Shown here: one piece after another, positions 12,906 to 23,022 of the stretch
How positions within the stretch are numbered: position 1 is the first letter of the stretch
How the letters are laid out: every line of letters starts with the position of its first letter
From: an uncultured Catenibacterium sp.
GTDB lineage: Bacteria; Bacillota_I; Bacilli_A; Erysipelotrichales; Coprobacillaceae
Direction: 5' to 3'
DNA: 23,049 nt
Assembly (NCBI GenBank): GCA_900764725.1
Contig: CAAFPB010000577.1
Coordinates: forward strand, 1-23,049
The notes under the pieces: generated by a model
Databases searched by the model: none
What the model was told of the DNA's origin: nothing
What the model saw: the letters and a program-made list of their open reading frames with translations, nothing else
Translations under genes and position numbers: made by a program

Positions 12906-14204
12906 CTACTTTCTTATATAACCATGATATTCTCTTCTTGTCAACATACTTTTTATTGCTCTTACAGTTTCTAACGCAACACCAGTTACGATAATCAATC
13001 CTGTACCTCCTAGAGACAATGCATTATTTGATGTCATACTCCAAATTTCTGGAGCGATGATTGGAATAGATGCAATGATTGCTAGGAATAGAGATCCTAC
13101 CACAGTTACACGATTTAAGACAGTTCCGATATATTTCTTTGTATCATCACCAGTACGAACACCAGGAATTGCGCCACCACTCTTCTTTAAATCTTCACTG
13201 ATCTTCTTAGCGTCGATCTGTAAATTAGAATAGAAGAATGTGAATAGAATAATCATAACGATATAGAGTACAAACCCTACAGGTTTCTGATAATTCAAGA
13301 TATTGTCAATCATCTGAGTTGTAGAAGTAGACTTCATGAAACTGATGATTGTTCTTGGTGCTGCTAAGACTGATGCAGCAAAGATAACTGGAATAACTGA
13401 AGAACTATTAATCTTAATTGGAAGATTAGTAGATTCTTTAGTATGCATGACTGTCTGTGTATTTGTTGCATAGATAATAGGAATTTTTCTTATTGCTCCT
13501 TCTTCAAATACAACAAACACAACAATGGCTAAATATACGATTATAAATAAGATGTACCAAGCTAAGCTTGTTGCAGTCTTATAAGTACTTCCGAATGTAA
13601 CCATTGATTTAAAAGACGAGATAAAACTATTTGGAAGGTTAGCGACGATACCAGTGAAGATTAATAGTGAAGTACCATTACCTACACCCTTAATAGTAAT
13701 CTGATCACCTAACCACATTGTGAACATAGAACCTGCAGCCATAACTGTAACTACATATACATATGTCCAAATAGAACTACTCGCTAGAATACTATAACCC
13801 TTATCGAATGCATATGTCAATGACCCACCTTGAATTATTGCTAATGCAAGCGTTAACACACGAGTTACTCTATCCTTTTTCTTTTTACCTGTATTACCTT
13901 CTTTATTCCACTGAGTTAAAGCTGGGATAACATCCATAGATAATAACTCAATAATAATAGAAGATGTAATATAAGGAGAAACCCCCAAAGAAAATAATGA
14001 GAATTTCTCCAATGTTCCTCCACCAAGCATATTCATAATTCCGAAAATTCCTGAAGAAGTAGCAGCGCTTGTGATTGCACTTGTATCAATATAAGGAATC
14101 ACAATGCCTGCTCCTAATCGGAATACGAATAGTATACCTAGTGTAAAGACGACCTTACGACGCAATTCACCTTTTTTAAATACTTCTTTAAAAAAGTTTA
14201 GCAT
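12906..14204 (-). CDS. secY: Protein translocase subunit SecY
   Basis: 432 residues with about ten membrane segments. LGVSPYITSSIIIELLS, the GNGTSLLIFTGI segment and GGAIPGVRTGDDTKKYI are typical SecY landmarks; the large cytoplasmic loops that bind the ribosome and SecA are present. It forms the protein-conducting channel with SecE. Its ATG lies one base after the rplO stop, with the GAGGTGAT ribosome-binding site inside the end of rplO, so translation is probably coupled. Confidence 0.97.
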   Translation of the reverse strand: MLNFFKEVFKKGELRRKVVFTLGILFVFRLGAGIVIPYIDTSAITSAATSSGIFGIMNMLGGGTLEKFSLFSLGVSPYITSSIIIELLSMDVIPALTQWNKEGNTGKKKKDRVTRVLTLALAIIQGGSLTYAFDKGYSILASSSIWTYVYVVTVMAAGSMFTMWLGDQITIKGVGNGTSLLIFTGIVANLPNSFISSFKSMVTFGSTYKTATSLAWYILFIIVYLAIVVFVVFEEGAIRKIPIIYATNTQTVMHTKESTNLPIKINSSSVIPVIFAASVLAAPRTIISFMKSTSTTQMIDNILNYQKPVGFVLYIVMIILFTFFYSNLQIDAKKISEDLKKSGGAIPGVRTGDDTKKYIGTVLNRVTVVGSLFLAIIASIPIIAPEIWSMTSNNALSLGGTGLIIVTGVALETVRAIKSMLTRREYHGYIRK

Positions 14205-14205
14205 C

Positions 14206-14646
14206 TTAGATCACCTCAGTTTTTCCACCTGCAGCTTCAATTGCCTTTACAGCTGATTTTGAGAATTTGCTAGCCTTTACTGTTAAAGCAACATTTAATT
14301 CGCCTCTGCCTAAGACTTTTAAACCGTCTAATGCTTTTTTAACTAGCTTAGCTTCCATAACTGCTTCTAAGTCAACAACAGCACCGTTTTCAAACTTGTT
14401 TAAGTCTTCAACGTTGATGATTGCATATTCCTTAGCATTATGATTAGTGAAGCCACGCTTTGGTAAGCGCATGAATAATGGAGTCTGTCCACCTTCAAAT
14501 CCTGGTTTCTTACCTCCACCAGATCTAGCGCCCTGACCTTTCTGACCTCTACCAGATGTCTTACCATTACCAGAGCTTGTACCACGACCTACACGATTTC
14601 TGTTACGACGTGCGCCGTCATTGTATTTGAGTTCATGTAATTTCAT
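14206..14646 (-). CDS. rplO: 50S ribosomal protein L15 (uL15)
   Basis: 146 residues. The glycine-rich basic N-terminus [27 protein letters not shown], then [18 protein letters not shown], is diagnostic. It threads into 23S rRNA and is a mid-assembly protein. It starts 12 bases after rpmD with AGGAGG in the gap. Confidence 0.97.
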   Translation of the reverse strand: MKLHELKYNDGARRNRNRVGRGTSSGNGKTSGRGQKGQGARSGGGKKPGFEGGQTPLFMRLPKRGFTNHNAKEYAIINVEDLNKFENGAVVDLEAVMEAKLVKKALDGLKVLGRGELNVALTVKASKFSKSAVKAIEAAGGKTEVI

Positions 14647-14658
14647 TGTTTACACCTC

Positions 14659-14847
14659 CTACTTGTCTTCAACTTTTACTAGGTGTCTTACTGCGTTGAT
14701 CATGCCTTTGATTGTTTCTGTTTCATACTTTTCAACAGAAGCATGCATTTTATTTAATCCTAACGCTTTAAGAGTAGCCTTCTGGTTTTCTTTACCACCA
14801 ATAGGGCTTTTTACAAGCGTAATCACAACTTTTTTATTTTCTGCCAT
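14659..14847 (-). CDS. rpmD: 50S ribosomal protein L30 (uL30)
   Basis: 62 residues from the ATG at 14847 (MAENKKVVITLVKSPIG). The frame is open for seven more codons upstream, but those codons contain the GGAGG ribosome-binding site and overlap rpsE, so the shorter start is chosen. IGGKENQKATLKALGLNKM is the usual L30 core. Thirteen bases separate it from rpsE. Confidence 0.96.
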   Translation of the reverse strand: MAENKKVVITLVKSPIGGKENQKATLKALGLNKMHASVEKYETETIKGMINAVRHLVKVEDK

Positions 14848-14860
14848 TTTTACGCTCCTC

Positions 14861-15436
14861 CTATCCATAAATCTTTTCGACTGTGATGTCTCTTAATTCT
14901 GCTACCTGTTCAGCAGTCTTTAATGATGCTAAACCTTCGATTGTTGCTCTTACCATGTTAATTGGAGTTCTTGATCCAAGTGACTTAGATAAGATATCAG
15001 AGTAACCTGCTAATTCAACTACTGCACGGACAGGTCCACCAGCGATGATACCAGTACCTTTTGCAGCTGGTCTTAAGAATACTGAACCAGACTTGAAGTT
15101 ACCTGTAATTTCATGAGGGATTGTACCATTAATTGATGGAACAGTGATAAGGTTTCTCTTAGCAGCTTCTTCAGCTTTTCTAATTGCATCAGGTACTTCG
15201 TTAGCTTTACCTGTACCGAAACCAACACGACCCTTTCTATCACCGATTACTACTAAAGCAGCGAAACGCATTTTACGTCCACCCTTAACAACTTTAGTAA
15301 CACGGTTGATAGTAACAACTCTAGTTTCGAATTCCTTAGGAGCTCTCTGTCTTCTGTTGTTTTTTCTGTTTCTTCTAGGGTTATTGCCTCTTCTAGAGTT
15401 TTCTCTAGAATTTTCTCTAGGTTTACGTTCTTCCAT
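14861..15436 (-). CDS. rpsE: 30S ribosomal protein S5 (uS5) with extended arginine-rich N-terminus
   Basis: 191 residues, longer than the roughly 166 of typical S5. Residues from about 35 ([21 protein letters not shown]) onward match S5, including the [12 protein letters not shown] region. The first 33 residues are extra: Arg, Asn and Ser rich, with RENS written twice by a 12-base tandem repeat near 15400-15420. This segment is likely disordered and could contact RNA. S5 helps mRNA entry and decoding fidelity. The ATG at 15436 has GGAGG upstream and no better internal start exists. Confidence 0.96.
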   Translation of the reverse strand: MEERKPRENSRENSRRGNNPRRNRKNNRRQRAPKEFETRVVTINRVTKVVKGGRKMRFAALVVIGDRKGRVGFGTGKANEVPDAIRKAEEAAKRNLITVPSINGTIPHEITGNFKSGSVFLRPAAKGTGIIAGGPVRAVVELAGYSDILSKSLGSRTPINMVRATIEGLASLKTAEQVAELRDITVEKIYG

Positions 15437-15451
15437 TATTTGACCTCCCTC

Positions 15452-15808
15452 TTAGAATTTTAATCCAGCTTCTCTTGCAGCTTCTGCAAGTGCCTTTACT
15501 CTACCATGATAGATATATCCACCACGGTCGAATACTACTACATCAATATTTTTAGCAATTGCTCTCTTAGCGATTTCTGCACCAACAGCAGCAGCTGCTT
15601 CAATGTTTGAACCATTTTCTAACTTCATGTCTACAGAAGATGCTGATACAAGAGTTACACCCTTAGTGTCATCGATGATCTGTGCATGAATATGAGAGTT
15701 TGAACGGAACACATTAAGACGTGGTCTTTCTGGAGTTCCAGAAATCTTATTACGAACTCTAGCATGACGTCTTAAACGGATAACGTTACGTGATTCATTC
15801 TTTGCCAT
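15452..15808 (-). CDS. rplR: 50S ribosomal protein L18 (uL18)
   Basis: 118 residues with [26 protein letters not shown] at the N-terminus and [26 protein letters not shown] at the C-terminus. L18 binds 5S rRNA in the central protuberance, together with L5. It follows rplF by 27 bases. Confidence 0.97.
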   Translation of the reverse strand: MAKNESRNVIRLRRHARVRNKISGTPERPRLNVFRSNSHIHAQIIDDTKGVTLVSASSVDMKLENGSNIEAAAAVGAEIAKRAIAKNIDVVVFDRGGYIYHGRVKALAEAAREAGLKF

Positions 15809-15835
15809 GATTCGATTTTCCTCCTTAGTTTATAA

Positions 15836-16381
15836 CTACTTCTTACCAGCAGTTTTACCTTCTTTTCTGATGATATGTTCATCAGAGTATTTAATACCTT
15901 TACCCTTATAAGGTTCAGGCTTCTTCCAAGCTCTGATTACTGAAGCGACATGTCCAACTCTTTCCTTAGAGATACCAGATACTGTGATTTCAGTAGCTGA
16001 TGGACATTCAACTTTCACACCTTCTTCGATTTCAACTTCTACTGGGTGTGAATAACCAATATTCATTACTAATTTATTACCCTGCATCTGAGCTCTATAA
16101 CCGATACCAACGATTTCAAGTTTCTTAGTGAAACCATCTTTAACGCCTTCGATCATGTTTGCAAGTAAAGCTCTAGTTGTACCATGTAACTGCTTGTTTA
16201 CTTTTTCTTCACTGTGTCTCTTACATTCGATTTCATTACCATTAACTTCGATAGTAATTAAGTTAGAGAACTGTCTAGTAAGAGTTCCCTTAGGACCTGT
16301 AACAGTGACAGTGTTATCAGCAGCAACGTCTACGTTTACACCTTCAGGTACGATAATAATCTTTTTACCAATACGAGACAT
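15836..16381 (-). CDS. rplF: 50S ribosomal protein L6 (uL6)
   Basis: 181 residues with the double-repeat L6 fold. MSRIGKKIIIVPEGV begins it, VTGPKGTLTR is in the first repeat and the C-terminal RAWKKPEPYKGKGIKY in the second. L6 lies near the factor-binding centre of the 50S. It follows rpsH by 24 bases. Confidence 0.97.
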   Translation of the reverse strand: MSRIGKKIIIVPEGVNVDVAADNTVTVTGPKGTLTRQFSNLITIEVNGNEIECKRHSEEKVNKQLHGTTRALLANMIEGVKDGFTKKLEIVGIGYRAQMQGNKLVMNIGYSHPVEVEIEEGVKVECPSATEITVSGISKERVGHVASVIRAWKKPEPYKGKGIKYSDEHIIRKEGKTAGKK

Positions 16382-16405
16382 TGTTTGACCTCCTAAATAA
16401 TTTTA

Positions 16406-16801
16406 TTACCAGATATAAGCTAATACTTCTCCACCGATATTCTTAGCTCTTGCTTCTTTATCAGTCATAAGTCCTTGAGAAGTAGATAATACTACGATAC
16501 CTAAACCATTTAATACTTTAGGGATTTCGTTTACTTTAGCATACTGACGTAAACCTGGTTTAGAAACTCTCTTTAAACCAGTGATAACTCTTTCGTTACC
16601 TTTATATTTTAATGTAATAACAATATTCTTGTGATTTCCTTCTTCATTTACTACGAAGTCAGTAACAAAACCTTCATTCTTTAAGATGTTTGCTAAATCA
16701 TTCTTTAGGTTTGAGTAAGGGATAGAAACAGTTTCATGTTTCTGCTGATTCGCATTACGAATTCTAGTTAACATATCTGCAATTGGATCTGTTGTAACCA
16801 T
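16406..16801 (-). CDS. rpsH: 30S ribosomal protein S8 (uS8)
   Basis: 131 residues. [15 protein letters not shown] at the N-terminus and the C-terminal [26 protein letters not shown] are characteristic. S8 is a primary 16S rRNA binder, and in enteric bacteria it is the translational repressor of the spc operon; whether that holds here cannot be read from the sequence. Confidence 0.98.
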   Translation of the reverse strand: MVTTDPIADMLTRIRNANQQKHETVSIPYSNLKNDLANILKNEGFVTDFVVNEEGNHKNIVITLKYKGNERVITGLKRVSKPGLRQYAKVNEIPKVLNGLGIVVLSTSQGLMTDKEARAKNIGGEVLAYIW

Positions 16802-16834
16802 TTATATGTCCTCCTTCCGTATGTGACTTATAAA

Positions 16835-17020
16835 TTACCAGCTTGCCTTCTTAACACCAGGAATTTCACCTTTATAAGCTAATTCTCTGAAGCAAATACG
16901 GCATAACTTGAATTTTCTAATAACTGAATGTGGGCGTCCACAACGTTCGCATCTTGTATATTCACGAACTTTGTATTTCTGAGGACGTTGCTGTTTAACT
17001 TTCATTGATGTTTTTGCCAT
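16835..17020 (-). CDS. rpsZ: 30S ribosomal protein S14, short zinc type (uS14)
   Basis: 61 residues. Cys24, Cys27, Cys40 and Cys43 form a zinc ribbon (RCERC...LCRIC), which marks the short zinc-dependent S14 (RpsZ, also called RpsN1) rather than the longer zinc-free version. The [11 protein letters not shown] end is typical. It lies between rplE and rpsH as expected. Confidence 0.97.
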   Translation of the reverse strand: MAKTSMKVKQQRPQKYKVREYTRCERCGRPHSVIRKFKLCRICFRELAYKGEIPGVKKASW

Positions 17021-17036
17021 AATTCTGTCCTCCTAA

Positions 17037-17576
17037 TTATTTAGCAAAAGGCATGCCAAGTTCTGTTAATAAAGCGCGACCTTCTTCGTCAGTCTTTGCA
17101 GTAGTAACAAATACGATATCCATACCTCTTAACTTTGCAACCTTATCGAAATCAATTTCAGGGAAGATTAACTGTTCTTTAACACCTAAAGTGTAGTTAC
17201 CTCTTCCATCAAATGAATTCTTAGGTACTCCTCTAAAGTCTCTTACACGAGGAAGTGAAATACTTACTAACTTATCTAAGAATTCATACATTCTTTCACC
17301 ACGTAAAGTGACTTTACATCCGATAGCCTGACCTTCACGTACCTTGAAACCAGCGATTGATTTCTTAGCAGTAGTAACGATTGGCTTCTGACCTGAGATT
17401 AATGTCAATTCTTCTACAGCTTCTTCTAAGAATTTAGAATTGTTGACTGCATCACCAACACCGATATTAATAACGATCTTTTCCATTTTAGGAATCTGCA
17501 TTACAGATTCATAACCGAACTTCTTCATTAAGTTCTTTGTGATTTCGTTTGTATAACGTTCCTGTAAACGGTTCAT
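17037..17576 (-). CDS. rplE: 50S ribosomal protein L5 (uL5)
   Basis: 179 residues. [30 protein letters not shown] and [10 protein letters not shown] identify L5, which binds 5S rRNA and contacts the P-site tRNA region. It starts 18 bases after rplX, with AAGGAGGA before the ATG. Confidence 0.98.
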   Translation of the reverse strand: MNRLQERYTNEITKNLMKKFGYESVMQIPKMEKIVINIGVGDAVNNSKFLEEAVEELTLISGQKPIVTTAKKSIAGFKVREGQAIGCKVTLRGERMYEFLDKLVSISLPRVRDFRGVPKNSFDGRGNYTLGVKEQLIFPEIDFDKVAKLRGMDIVFVTTAKTDEEGRALLTELGMPFAK

Positions 17577-17594
17577 GTATTATCCTCCTTCCCC

Positions 17595-17909
17595 TTATTT
17601 CTTCTTATTTTCGATTACAGCACCTGTTTTCTTATTAACACGTACTTTTTTACCATCTTCAATTTTGTAGCCAAGTTTTACGATTTCCTTAGCTTTTGTA
17701 TCATAGTAAGCAACATTAGAAGCATCGATTGGAGCTTCTACAGTAATGATTCCGCCTTCAGGATCTGCCTGAGAAGGTTTAACATGCTTTGTTACCTTCT
17801 TAACACCTTCAACGACAACTCTATTACCTTTAATTGCAAGAATTTCGCCAGTCTTGCCTTTTTCGCTGCCTGCAATGACCTGTACTGTATCACCTACACG
17901 TAATTTCAT
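17595..17909 (-). CDS. rplX: 50S ribosomal protein L24 (uL24)
   Basis: 104 residues with the KOW motif at the N-terminus (RVGDTVQVIAGSEKGKTGEI, residues 4-23) and KHVKPSQADPEGGI in the middle. L24 initiates 50S assembly. It follows rplN by 14 bases. Confidence 0.97.
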   Translation of the reverse strand: MKLRVGDTVQVIAGSEKGKTGEILAIKGNRVVVEGVKKVTKHVKPSQADPEGGIITVEAPIDASNVAYYDTKAKEIVKLGYKIEDGKKVRVNKKTGAVIENKKK

Positions 17910-17923
17910 ATCTTTCGTTCCTC

Positions 17924-18292
17924 CTATAATACTTCAGGAGCTAATGATACGATTTTCATGAAATCAGCATCTCTTAACTCTCTAGCGACTGGGCCAAAGA
18001 TACGTGTACCCTTAGGTGTGTTGTCATCTTTAATGATTACGCATGCGTTATCATCGAAACGGATTACTGAACCGTTTTCACGCTGAACACCGTATCTTGT
18101 TCTAACGATAACAGCTTTAACGACTTCACCCTTCTTTACAGTTCCGCCTGGAGCCGCTTGCTTTACAGTAGCAACAACGATATCACCGATGCTACTTGTC
18201 TTTCTATTTGAACCACCAAGGTTTCTGATAACTAAAACTTCTTTAGCGCCTGTATTGTCAGCAACTTTTAATCTACTTTCGTTCTGGATCAT
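17924..18292 (-). CDS. rplN: 50S ribosomal protein L14 (uL14)
   Basis: 122 residues, exactly the family length. [19 protein letters not shown] and the C-terminal [13 protein letters not shown] are diagnostic. L14 lies at the subunit interface. GGAGG precedes the ATG, 25 bases after rpsQ. Confidence 0.98.
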   Translation of the reverse strand: MIQNESRLKVADNTGAKEVLVIRNLGGSNRKTSSIGDIVVATVKQAAPGGTVKKGEVVKAVIVRTRYGVQRENGSVIRFDDNACVIIKDDNTPKGTRIFGPVARELRDADFMKIVSLAPEVL

Positions 18293-18317
18293 AGTAGTGA
18301 CCTCCTTTCAGACTGTA

Positions 18318-18578
18318 TTAGATAATTTCTGCTTTCTTTACGATTTCTACTAAACGGAAACGCTTTGTTGCAGATAATGGTCTTGTTGCCATAATCTTTA
18401 CTGTATCTCCAACACGTGCTTCATTGTTTTCATCATGAGCATGGAATTTCTTAGATGAATTCATACGTTTTCCATATAATTTATGCTTTACATGTGTTTC
18501 AACAAGTACAGTTATAGTTTTATCCATCTTAGTAGAGATGACTGTGCCAGTATAGACTTTTCTGTTATTTCTTTCCAT
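18318..18578 (-). CDS. rpsQ: 30S ribosomal protein S17 (uS17)
   Basis: 86 residues from the ATG at 18578, which has AGGAG about eight bases upstream. An in-frame ATG seven codons earlier lies inside rpmC and upstream of that ribosome-binding site, so it is rejected. [18 protein letters not shown] and [19 protein letters not shown] are typical of the S17 OB fold, a primary 16S rRNA binder. Confidence 0.96.
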   Translation of the reverse strand: MERNNRKVYTGTVISTKMDKTITVLVETHVKHKLYGKRMNSSKKFHAHDENNEARVGDTVKIMATRPLSATKRFRLVEIVKKAEII

Positions 18579-18588
18579 AATCTCTCTC

Positions 18589-18783
18589 CTACTTTTCAAG
18601 TTCTCTTTCTCTAATAACTGTTTTGATCTTTGCGATTGATTTTCTTACTTCTTTGATACGAGCAGTATTTTCAAGCTGACCAGTTGCCTGCTGAAATCTT
18701 AAACTAAATAACTCTTTTTTGAATTCTTCTACTTTTACAAGTAGATCTTTTGTTTCAATACTTCTAATATCTTGTACTTTCAT
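18589..18783 (-). CDS. rpmC: 50S ribosomal protein L29 (uL29)
   Basis: 64 residues, two long helices. [42 protein letters not shown] is the L29 core, located at the tunnel exit. Its ATG is only three bases after the rplP stop, and the GAGGTGA ribosome-binding site overlaps the rplP terminus, so coupling is likely. Confidence 0.97.
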   Translation of the reverse strand: MKVQDIRSIETKDLLVKVEEFKKELFSLRFQQATGQLENTARIKEVRKSIAKIKTVIRERELEK

Positions 18784-18786
18784 GAG

Positions 18787-19197
18787 TTACTCACCTCTTC
18801 CAATAATCTTGCATCTGACAGGTAACTTATGAGAAGCAAGTCTTAATGCTTCACGAGCAGTTGCTTCATCAATCTGACCAACTTCGAACATTACGCGGCC
18901 TTTCTTAACTACAGCTACCCACTGTTCTGGAGCACCTTTACCTGAACCCATACGTACTTCCAAAGGCTTCTTAGTCTTTGCTAAGTGTGGGAAGATTCTA
19001 ATCCAAACCTTACCACCACGGTTCATATGACGGTTGATTGCGATACGGGCTGCTTCAATCTGTCTTGAAGTGATCCAAGCACCATCAAGTGCTACTAGAC
19101 CAAATTCACCGAAGGCAACTGTCTTACCGCCCTTAGCCTTACCTTCATATTTAACTCTATGAGGTCTTCTATATTTTGTTCTCTTAGGCATCAACAT
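18787..19197 (-). CDS. rplP: 50S ribosomal protein L16 (uL16)
   Basis: 136 residues. [31 protein letters not shown] and the middle [19 protein letters not shown] are characteristic. L16 organises the A-site tRNA elbow contact. It starts two bases after the rpsC stop. Confidence 0.98.
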   Translation of the reverse strand: MLMPKRTKYRRPHRVKYEGKAKGGKTVAFGEFGLVALDGAWITSRQIEAARIAINRHMNRGGKVWIRIFPHLAKTKKPLEVRMGSGKGAPEQWVAVVKKGRVMFEVGQIDEATAREALRLASHKLPVRCKIIGRGE

Positions 19198-19199
19198 GA

Positions 19200-19853
19200 T
19201 TATTTATCCCCTTTCTTCTTTGCAGGAAGAATTTCTCCCTTACAAATCCAGACTTTAACTCCTAGCTTACCATAAGTAGTAGCAGCTTCTGCAGTGGCAT
19301 AATCAATGTCAGCTCTGATTGTATGTAGTGGAACTACACCTTCAGAATATCCTTCGCTTCTAGCGATATCAGCACCGCCTAAACGACCTGAAACTGAAGT
19401 CTTAATACCTTTAGCACCGTTTCTCATTGCGTTCTGAATAGCTCTCTTCTGAACTGTTCTGAATGAAGCACGGTTTTCAAGCTGTTCTGCGATTCTATCA
19501 GCTACTAACTGAGCGTTAGTATCAGCATTCTTAATTTCTACTACGTTGATAAATACTTTCTTATCACTGATAAGACCCATTAATTCTTTTCTTAAAGCAT
19601 CAATGGCTTCTCCGTCTTTACCAATCACTACACCAGGTCTTGATGTGTGAACAAAGATATTGACGCGTTTCTTTGATCTTTCAATATCGATCTTTGCTAC
19701 GTATGCTTTCTTTAACTTAGCCATTAAGAATTCACGGATCTTAACGTCTTCTAATAAGTAATTAGCAAAGTCTTTCTTATCAGCATACCATCTTGAACTC
19801 CAATCACGGTTAACACCAACACGGAATCCAACTGGACTTACTTTCTGACCCAT
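19200..19853 (-). CDS. rpsC: 30S ribosomal protein S3 (uS3)
   Basis: 217 residues. [20 protein letters not shown] begins it; the KH domain has [16 protein letters not shown] (the GxxG loop GKDG), and the C-terminal domain has [21 protein letters not shown]3 forms part of the mRNA entry tunnel. The gap from rplV is 11 bases with an AGGAGG sequence. Confidence 0.98.
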   Translation of the reverse strand: MGQKVSPVGFRVGVNRDWSSRWYADKKDFANYLLEDVKIREFLMAKLKKAYVAKIDIERSKKRVNIFVHTSRPGVVIGKDGEAIDALRKELMGLISDKKVFINVVEIKNADTNAQLVADRIAEQLENRASFRTVQKRAIQNAMRNGAKGIKTSVSGRLGGADIARSEGYSEGVVPLHTIRADIDYATAEAATTYGKLGVKVWICKGEILPAKKKGDK

Positions 19854-19864
19854 TGTTCGTCCTC

Positions 19865-20197
19865 CTATCTTTCTTCAACCACACAAGTGATGTGGCATGT
19901 TCTCTTTAAAATCTGAGTTCCAGAACCTTTAGCTCTTGCGCGGAATCTCTTTAATGTTGGACCTTCGTCAACACAAATCTTCTTAATATATAACTTATCT
20001 TCGTCTGCACCTTCATTATTAACAGCGTTAGCCTTAGCTGAGTTAACAACCTTGATAATAGCAGGAGTAGCACTCTTGTTTGTGAATTCAAGAATTCCGA
20101 GTGCTTCCTTAACTGACTTACCACGGACTAAGTCAACGACTAATCTAGCTTTCTGAGGTGATACACGAATAGTTTTTGCTGTTGCTCTTGCTTCCAT
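19865..20197 (-). CDS. rplV: 50S ribosomal protein L22 (uL22)
   Basis: 110 residues from the ATG at 20197 ([20 protein letters not shown]). A TTG two codons earlier is in frame, but it is only three bases from the GGAGG sequence, whereas the ATG has an eight-base spacing. [20 protein letters not shown] and the tunnel-lining loop near [18 protein letters not shown] are typical. That loop is the known region for macrolide-resistance insertions; nothing unusual is seen. Confidence 0.96.
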   Translation of the reverse strand: MEARATAKTIRVSPQKARLVVDLVRGKSVKEALGILEFTNKSATPAIIKVVNSAKANAVNNEGADEDKLYIKKICVDEGPTLKRFRARAKGSGTQILKRTCHITCVVEER

Positions 20198-20216
20198 GTT
20201 CAAATCCTCCTATTTA

Positions 20217-20489
20217 TTAAGCAGCCTTATCATTGGCTGTGTGGCCTTTGAATGTTCTTGTTGGAGCAAATTCTCCTAACTTATGACCAACCATATCTTC
20301 TGTTACATAAACTGGAATATGTTCTTTACCATTGTATACTGCGAAAGTATGCTCAATAAACTGAGGGAAAATAGTAGAACGTCTTGACCAAGTTTTGATA
20401 ACTTCTTTTTTACCAGCAGCATTTAATGCTTCAACCTTTTTCATCAAATGTTCATCGACGAAAGGTCCCTTTTTTAAACTTCTTGCCAT
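20217..20489 (-). CDS. rpsS: 30S ribosomal protein S19 (uS19)
   Basis: 90 residues. [40 protein letters not shown] and [15 protein letters not shown] are diagnostic. S19 pairs with S13 in the 30S head. It starts 18 bases after rplB, with AAGGAGG before the ATG. Confidence 0.98.
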   Translation of the reverse strand: MARSLKKGPFVDEHLMKKVEALNAAGKKEVIKTWSRRSTIFPQFIEHTFAVYNGKEHIPVYVTEDMVGHKLGEFAPTRTFKGHTANDKAA

Positions 20490-20507
20490 GATTACTTATC
20501 CTCCTTC

Positions 20508-21341
20508 TTATTTAGCATTACGACGACGTACGATTAATCTGTTAGAATGTTTCTTGCTGTTTCTAGTCTTAACACCAAGAGCCTTCTTACCCCAAGGAGT
20601 AAGTGGAGCTTTACGACCGATTGAAGTTTTACCTTCACCACCACCATGTGGATGGTCATTAGGGTTCATAACAGAACCACGAACAGTAGGTCTAACACCT
20701 TTCCATCTCATACGTCCAGCTTTACCGTAATTAACAAGACCATGGTCTTCGTTACCTACAGCACCAACTGTAGCACGGCACTTCTTTAAGAATTTTCTTA
20801 CTTCACCAGACTGAAGTCTAACAATTACATATTTTTCTTCAGAACCAAGGATCTGAGCTGAAACACCAGCAGAACGAGCTAACTGTCCGCCCTTACCAGG
20901 ATGCATTTCAATATTGTGGATAGTAGTACCTTCAGGCATGTTACCCATTTCCATACAGTTACCAACTTTAACGTCAGTAGTTTCACCAGAAACAATTACA
21001 GTTCCTACTTCTAGTCCCTTAGGAGCTAGGATATATCTCTTTTCACCATCAGCGTAATTGATTAAAGCGATGTTTGCAGATCTATTTGGATCGTATTCGA
21101 TAGTAGCAACCTTACCAGGTACTCCATCCTTGTTACGCTTGAAATCAATAACTCTGTATTTTCTCTTATGTCCACCACCATGATGTCTAGTAGTGATCTG
21201 ACCCATGTTGTTACGGCCACCTTTTTTCTTATAAGGAGCAAGTAATGACTTCTCTGGAGTAGAAGTAGTGATTTCTTCTTTAGTCAAAGCAGTCATGTTT
21301 CTACGACCGTTACTTGTAGGCTTATATGCTTTAATTGGCAT
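20508..21341 (-). CDS. rplB: 50S ribosomal protein L2 (uL2)
   Basis: 277 residues. The [15 protein letters not shown]-terminus, [11 protein letters not shown] in the first third and the C-terminal [14 protein letters not shown], with the conserved His230, identify L2. It is needed for subunit association and the peptidyl-transferase centre. The 57-base gap from rplW is the longest in the ribosomal run and contains a small hairpin (21366-21384). Confidence 0.98.
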   Translation of the reverse strand: MPIKAYKPTSNGRRNMTALTKEEITTSTPEKSLLAPYKKKGGRNNMGQITTRHHGGGHKRKYRVIDFKRNKDGVPGKVATIEYDPNRSANIALINYADGEKRYILAPKGLEVGTVIVSGETTDVKVGNCMEMGNMPEGTTIHNIEMHPGKGGQLARSAGVSAQILGSEEKYVIVRLQSGEVRKFLKKCRATVGAVGNEDHGLVNYGKAGRMRWKGVRPTVRGSVMNPNDHPHGGGEGKTSIGRKAPLTPWGKKALGVKTRNSKKHSNRLIVRRRNAK

Positions 21342-21365
21342 GTTTAATCCTCCTATTTAAATATC

Positions 21366-21384
21366 TGAAATGGAGTGCATTTCA
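21366..21384 (-). repeat. Small inverted repeat between rplW and rplB
   Basis: TGAAATG and CATTTCA, seven perfect base pairs with a five-base loop, occupy the centre of the rplW-rplB gap. No U-run follows, so it is not an intrinsic terminator. It may be an mRNA hairpin protecting or processing the message, or simply chance. Confidence 0.35.
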
Positions 21385-21398
21385 ATAGTTTATATTAA

Positions 21399-21692
21399 TT
21401 ATTCTTCTTCACCGAATAAGTTGATGCTGTTTCCTTCTGCTAAAGTTACGATTGCTTTCTTTCTTCTAGCAGTCTTACCAACATAACGACCAACTCTCTT
21501 AGTCTTAGCTCTAACGTTGATTGTATTAACGCTAGTAACCTTAACATTGAACATAGCTTCTACAGCCTGTTTGATTTCAGTCTTGTTTGATGATAAAGCA
21601 ACATCGAAAGTATATTTGTTTTCTTCCTGCATTAACTTCATAGTCTTTTCAGTTAAAACAGGTTTTCTTAGTACGTCAGTAATGTGTGCCAT
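21399..21692 (-). CDS. rplW: 50S ribosomal protein L23 (uL23)
   Basis: 97 residues. [43 protein letters not shown] and the [22 protein letters not shown] end are typical. L23 is the docking site at the tunnel exit for trigger factor and SRP. Its ATG overlaps the rplD stop by one base (TAATG). Confidence 0.98.
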   Translation of the reverse strand: MAHITDVLRKPVLTEKTMKLMQEENKYTFDVALSSNKTEIKQAVEAMFNVKVTSVNTINVRAKTKRVGRYVGKTARRKKAIVTLAEGNSINLFGEEE

Positions 21693-22315
21693 TATTTTAG
21701 TACCTCCTCAACTGCCTTGATAGCTTTTTCAGTCATCATAAGCTTAGTGCAGTCCATAACGTCATAAACGTTAACGTTGCTAGCTTCGATTACTTTTACA
21801 CCAGGAATATTTCTAGCAGATAATACTAAGTTTTCTTCTAATGTATCAACAACGATTAATGTCTTTCTTGGGTTTTCGAAGTTACCTAAGAAATTAACAA
21901 CATTCTTAGTCTTGATAGTATCAAAAGCGATATTATCTAAAGCGATTAATTCCTGATCGATTACTTTCTGTGATAATACAGATCTTAATGCAAGATTCTT
22001 AACTTTCTTGTTAATCTTGAAGTTATAGCTTCTTGGAGTAGGACCAAAGACAACTCCTCCACCGCGCCACTGTGGTGCACGGATAGAACCCTGTCTAGCA
22101 CGTCCTGTACCCTTCTGTCTCCAAGGTTTCTTTCCACCGCCTGAAACTTCGTGACGATTCTTCACCTTGTGAGTACCCTGTCTTAATGAAGCTCTCTGTA
22201 GTAAGACTACATCAAAGATTGCCTGGTTATTTGGTTCGATTCCGAATACGTTTTCGTTAAGTTCTAAATCGTTTAATTTTTCACCATTCTGATTAAATAA
22301 TGCAATATTCAACAT
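21692..22315 (-). CDS. rplD: 50S ribosomal protein L4 (uL4)
   Basis: 207 residues from the ATG at 22315 ([11 protein letters not shown]), which has GGAGG eight bases upstream. The frame stays open eight codons further, but this extension overlaps the rplC stop and contains the ribosome-binding site. The tunnel-loop region [23 protein letters not shown] is intact. In enteric bacteria L4 autoregulates the S10 operon; that is not testable here. Confidence 0.97.
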   Translation of the reverse strand: MLNIALFNQNGEKLNDLELNENVFGIEPNNQAIFDVVLLQRASLRQGTHKVKNRHEVSGGGKKPWRQKGTGRARQGSIRAPQWRGGGVVFGPTPRSYNFKINKKVKNLALRSVLSQKVIDQELIALDNIAFDTIKTKNVVNFLGNFENPRKTLIVVDTLEENLVLSARNIPGVKVIEASNVNVYDVMDCTKLMMTEKAIKAVEEVLK

Positions 22316-22338
22316 TAGTTTTTCCTCCTTCCACTTCA

Positions 22339-23022
22339 TTATTCTGCAACTGCTTCAGTAGCATAATTTACTAATTCAGCAGCTTCGTTTGTTTTTCCGT
22401 TTGCCTTGATACCAGACTTAACAACTACTAAGCCTTTCTTAGGACCAGGAACTGATCCACTAACTAGTAATACGTTCTTTTCTGCATCAACTGCAACAAT
22501 TTCAAGATTCTGAACTGTTCTTGTGTTTCCACCCATCTGACCTGGAAGTTTCTTACCAGGAGCAATTCTGTTTGGAGCGATTGGACCCATAGAACCTACG
22601 ATTCTGTGAGCTCCAGAACCATGTCCCTTTGGACCGATGTGCTGTCCGTGTCTCTTGATAACACCCTGATAGCCTTTACCTTTACTTGTACCTGTTACGT
22701 CAACTACTTCACCAGCTACAAAGCTATCAACAGATACTGTCTGTCCAACTTCATAACTCATCATTTCGTCATAACGAAATTCCTTAATGAAGCGCTTAGG
22801 AGCTGTGTTTGCTTTAGCAACCACACCTTTTTCTGGCTTGTTTGCAAGCTTTTCTCTCTTGTCTTCGAAACCAACCTGGATTGCGTTGTATCCATCAGTT
22901 TCAACAGTCTTCTTCTGAAGAACTACGTTTGGAGTTGCTTCGATAACTGTAACTGGGATTAACTTACCATCAGTTGTGAAAACTTGAGTCATTCCGATCT
23001 TACGACCTAAGATTCCTTTCAT
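22339..23022 (-). CDS. rplC: 50S ribosomal protein L3 (uL3)
   Basis: 227 residues, slightly longer than the common 206-210, with the additional residues at the C-terminus. [26 protein letters not shown] and [20 protein letters not shown] are diagnostic; the Gln in PGQMGG is the residue methylated in some bacteria. AAGGTG lies before the ATG. The last six bases of the window read, on the minus strand, a TTA codon and a TAA stop, which could be the end of rpsJ, the usual preceding gene; this is only a guess from position. Confidence 0.97.
   Translation of the reverse strand: MKGILGRKIGMTQVFTTDGKLIPVTVIEATPNVVLQKKTVETDGYNAIQVGFEDKREKLANKPEKGVVAKANTAPKRFIKEFRYDEMMSYEVGQTVSVDSFVAGEVVDVTGTSKGKGYQGVIKRHGQHIGPKGHGSGAHRIVGSMGPIAPNRIAPGKKLPGQMGGNTRTVQNLEIVAVDAEKNVLLVSGSVPGPKKGLVVVKSGIKANGKTNEAAELVNYATEAVAE

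Noticed and set aside
14400..14585. Second minus-strand frame within rplO
   Set aside because: It overlaps the well-matched L15 frame, and its peptide is a frame-shifted reading of the glycine-rich region.
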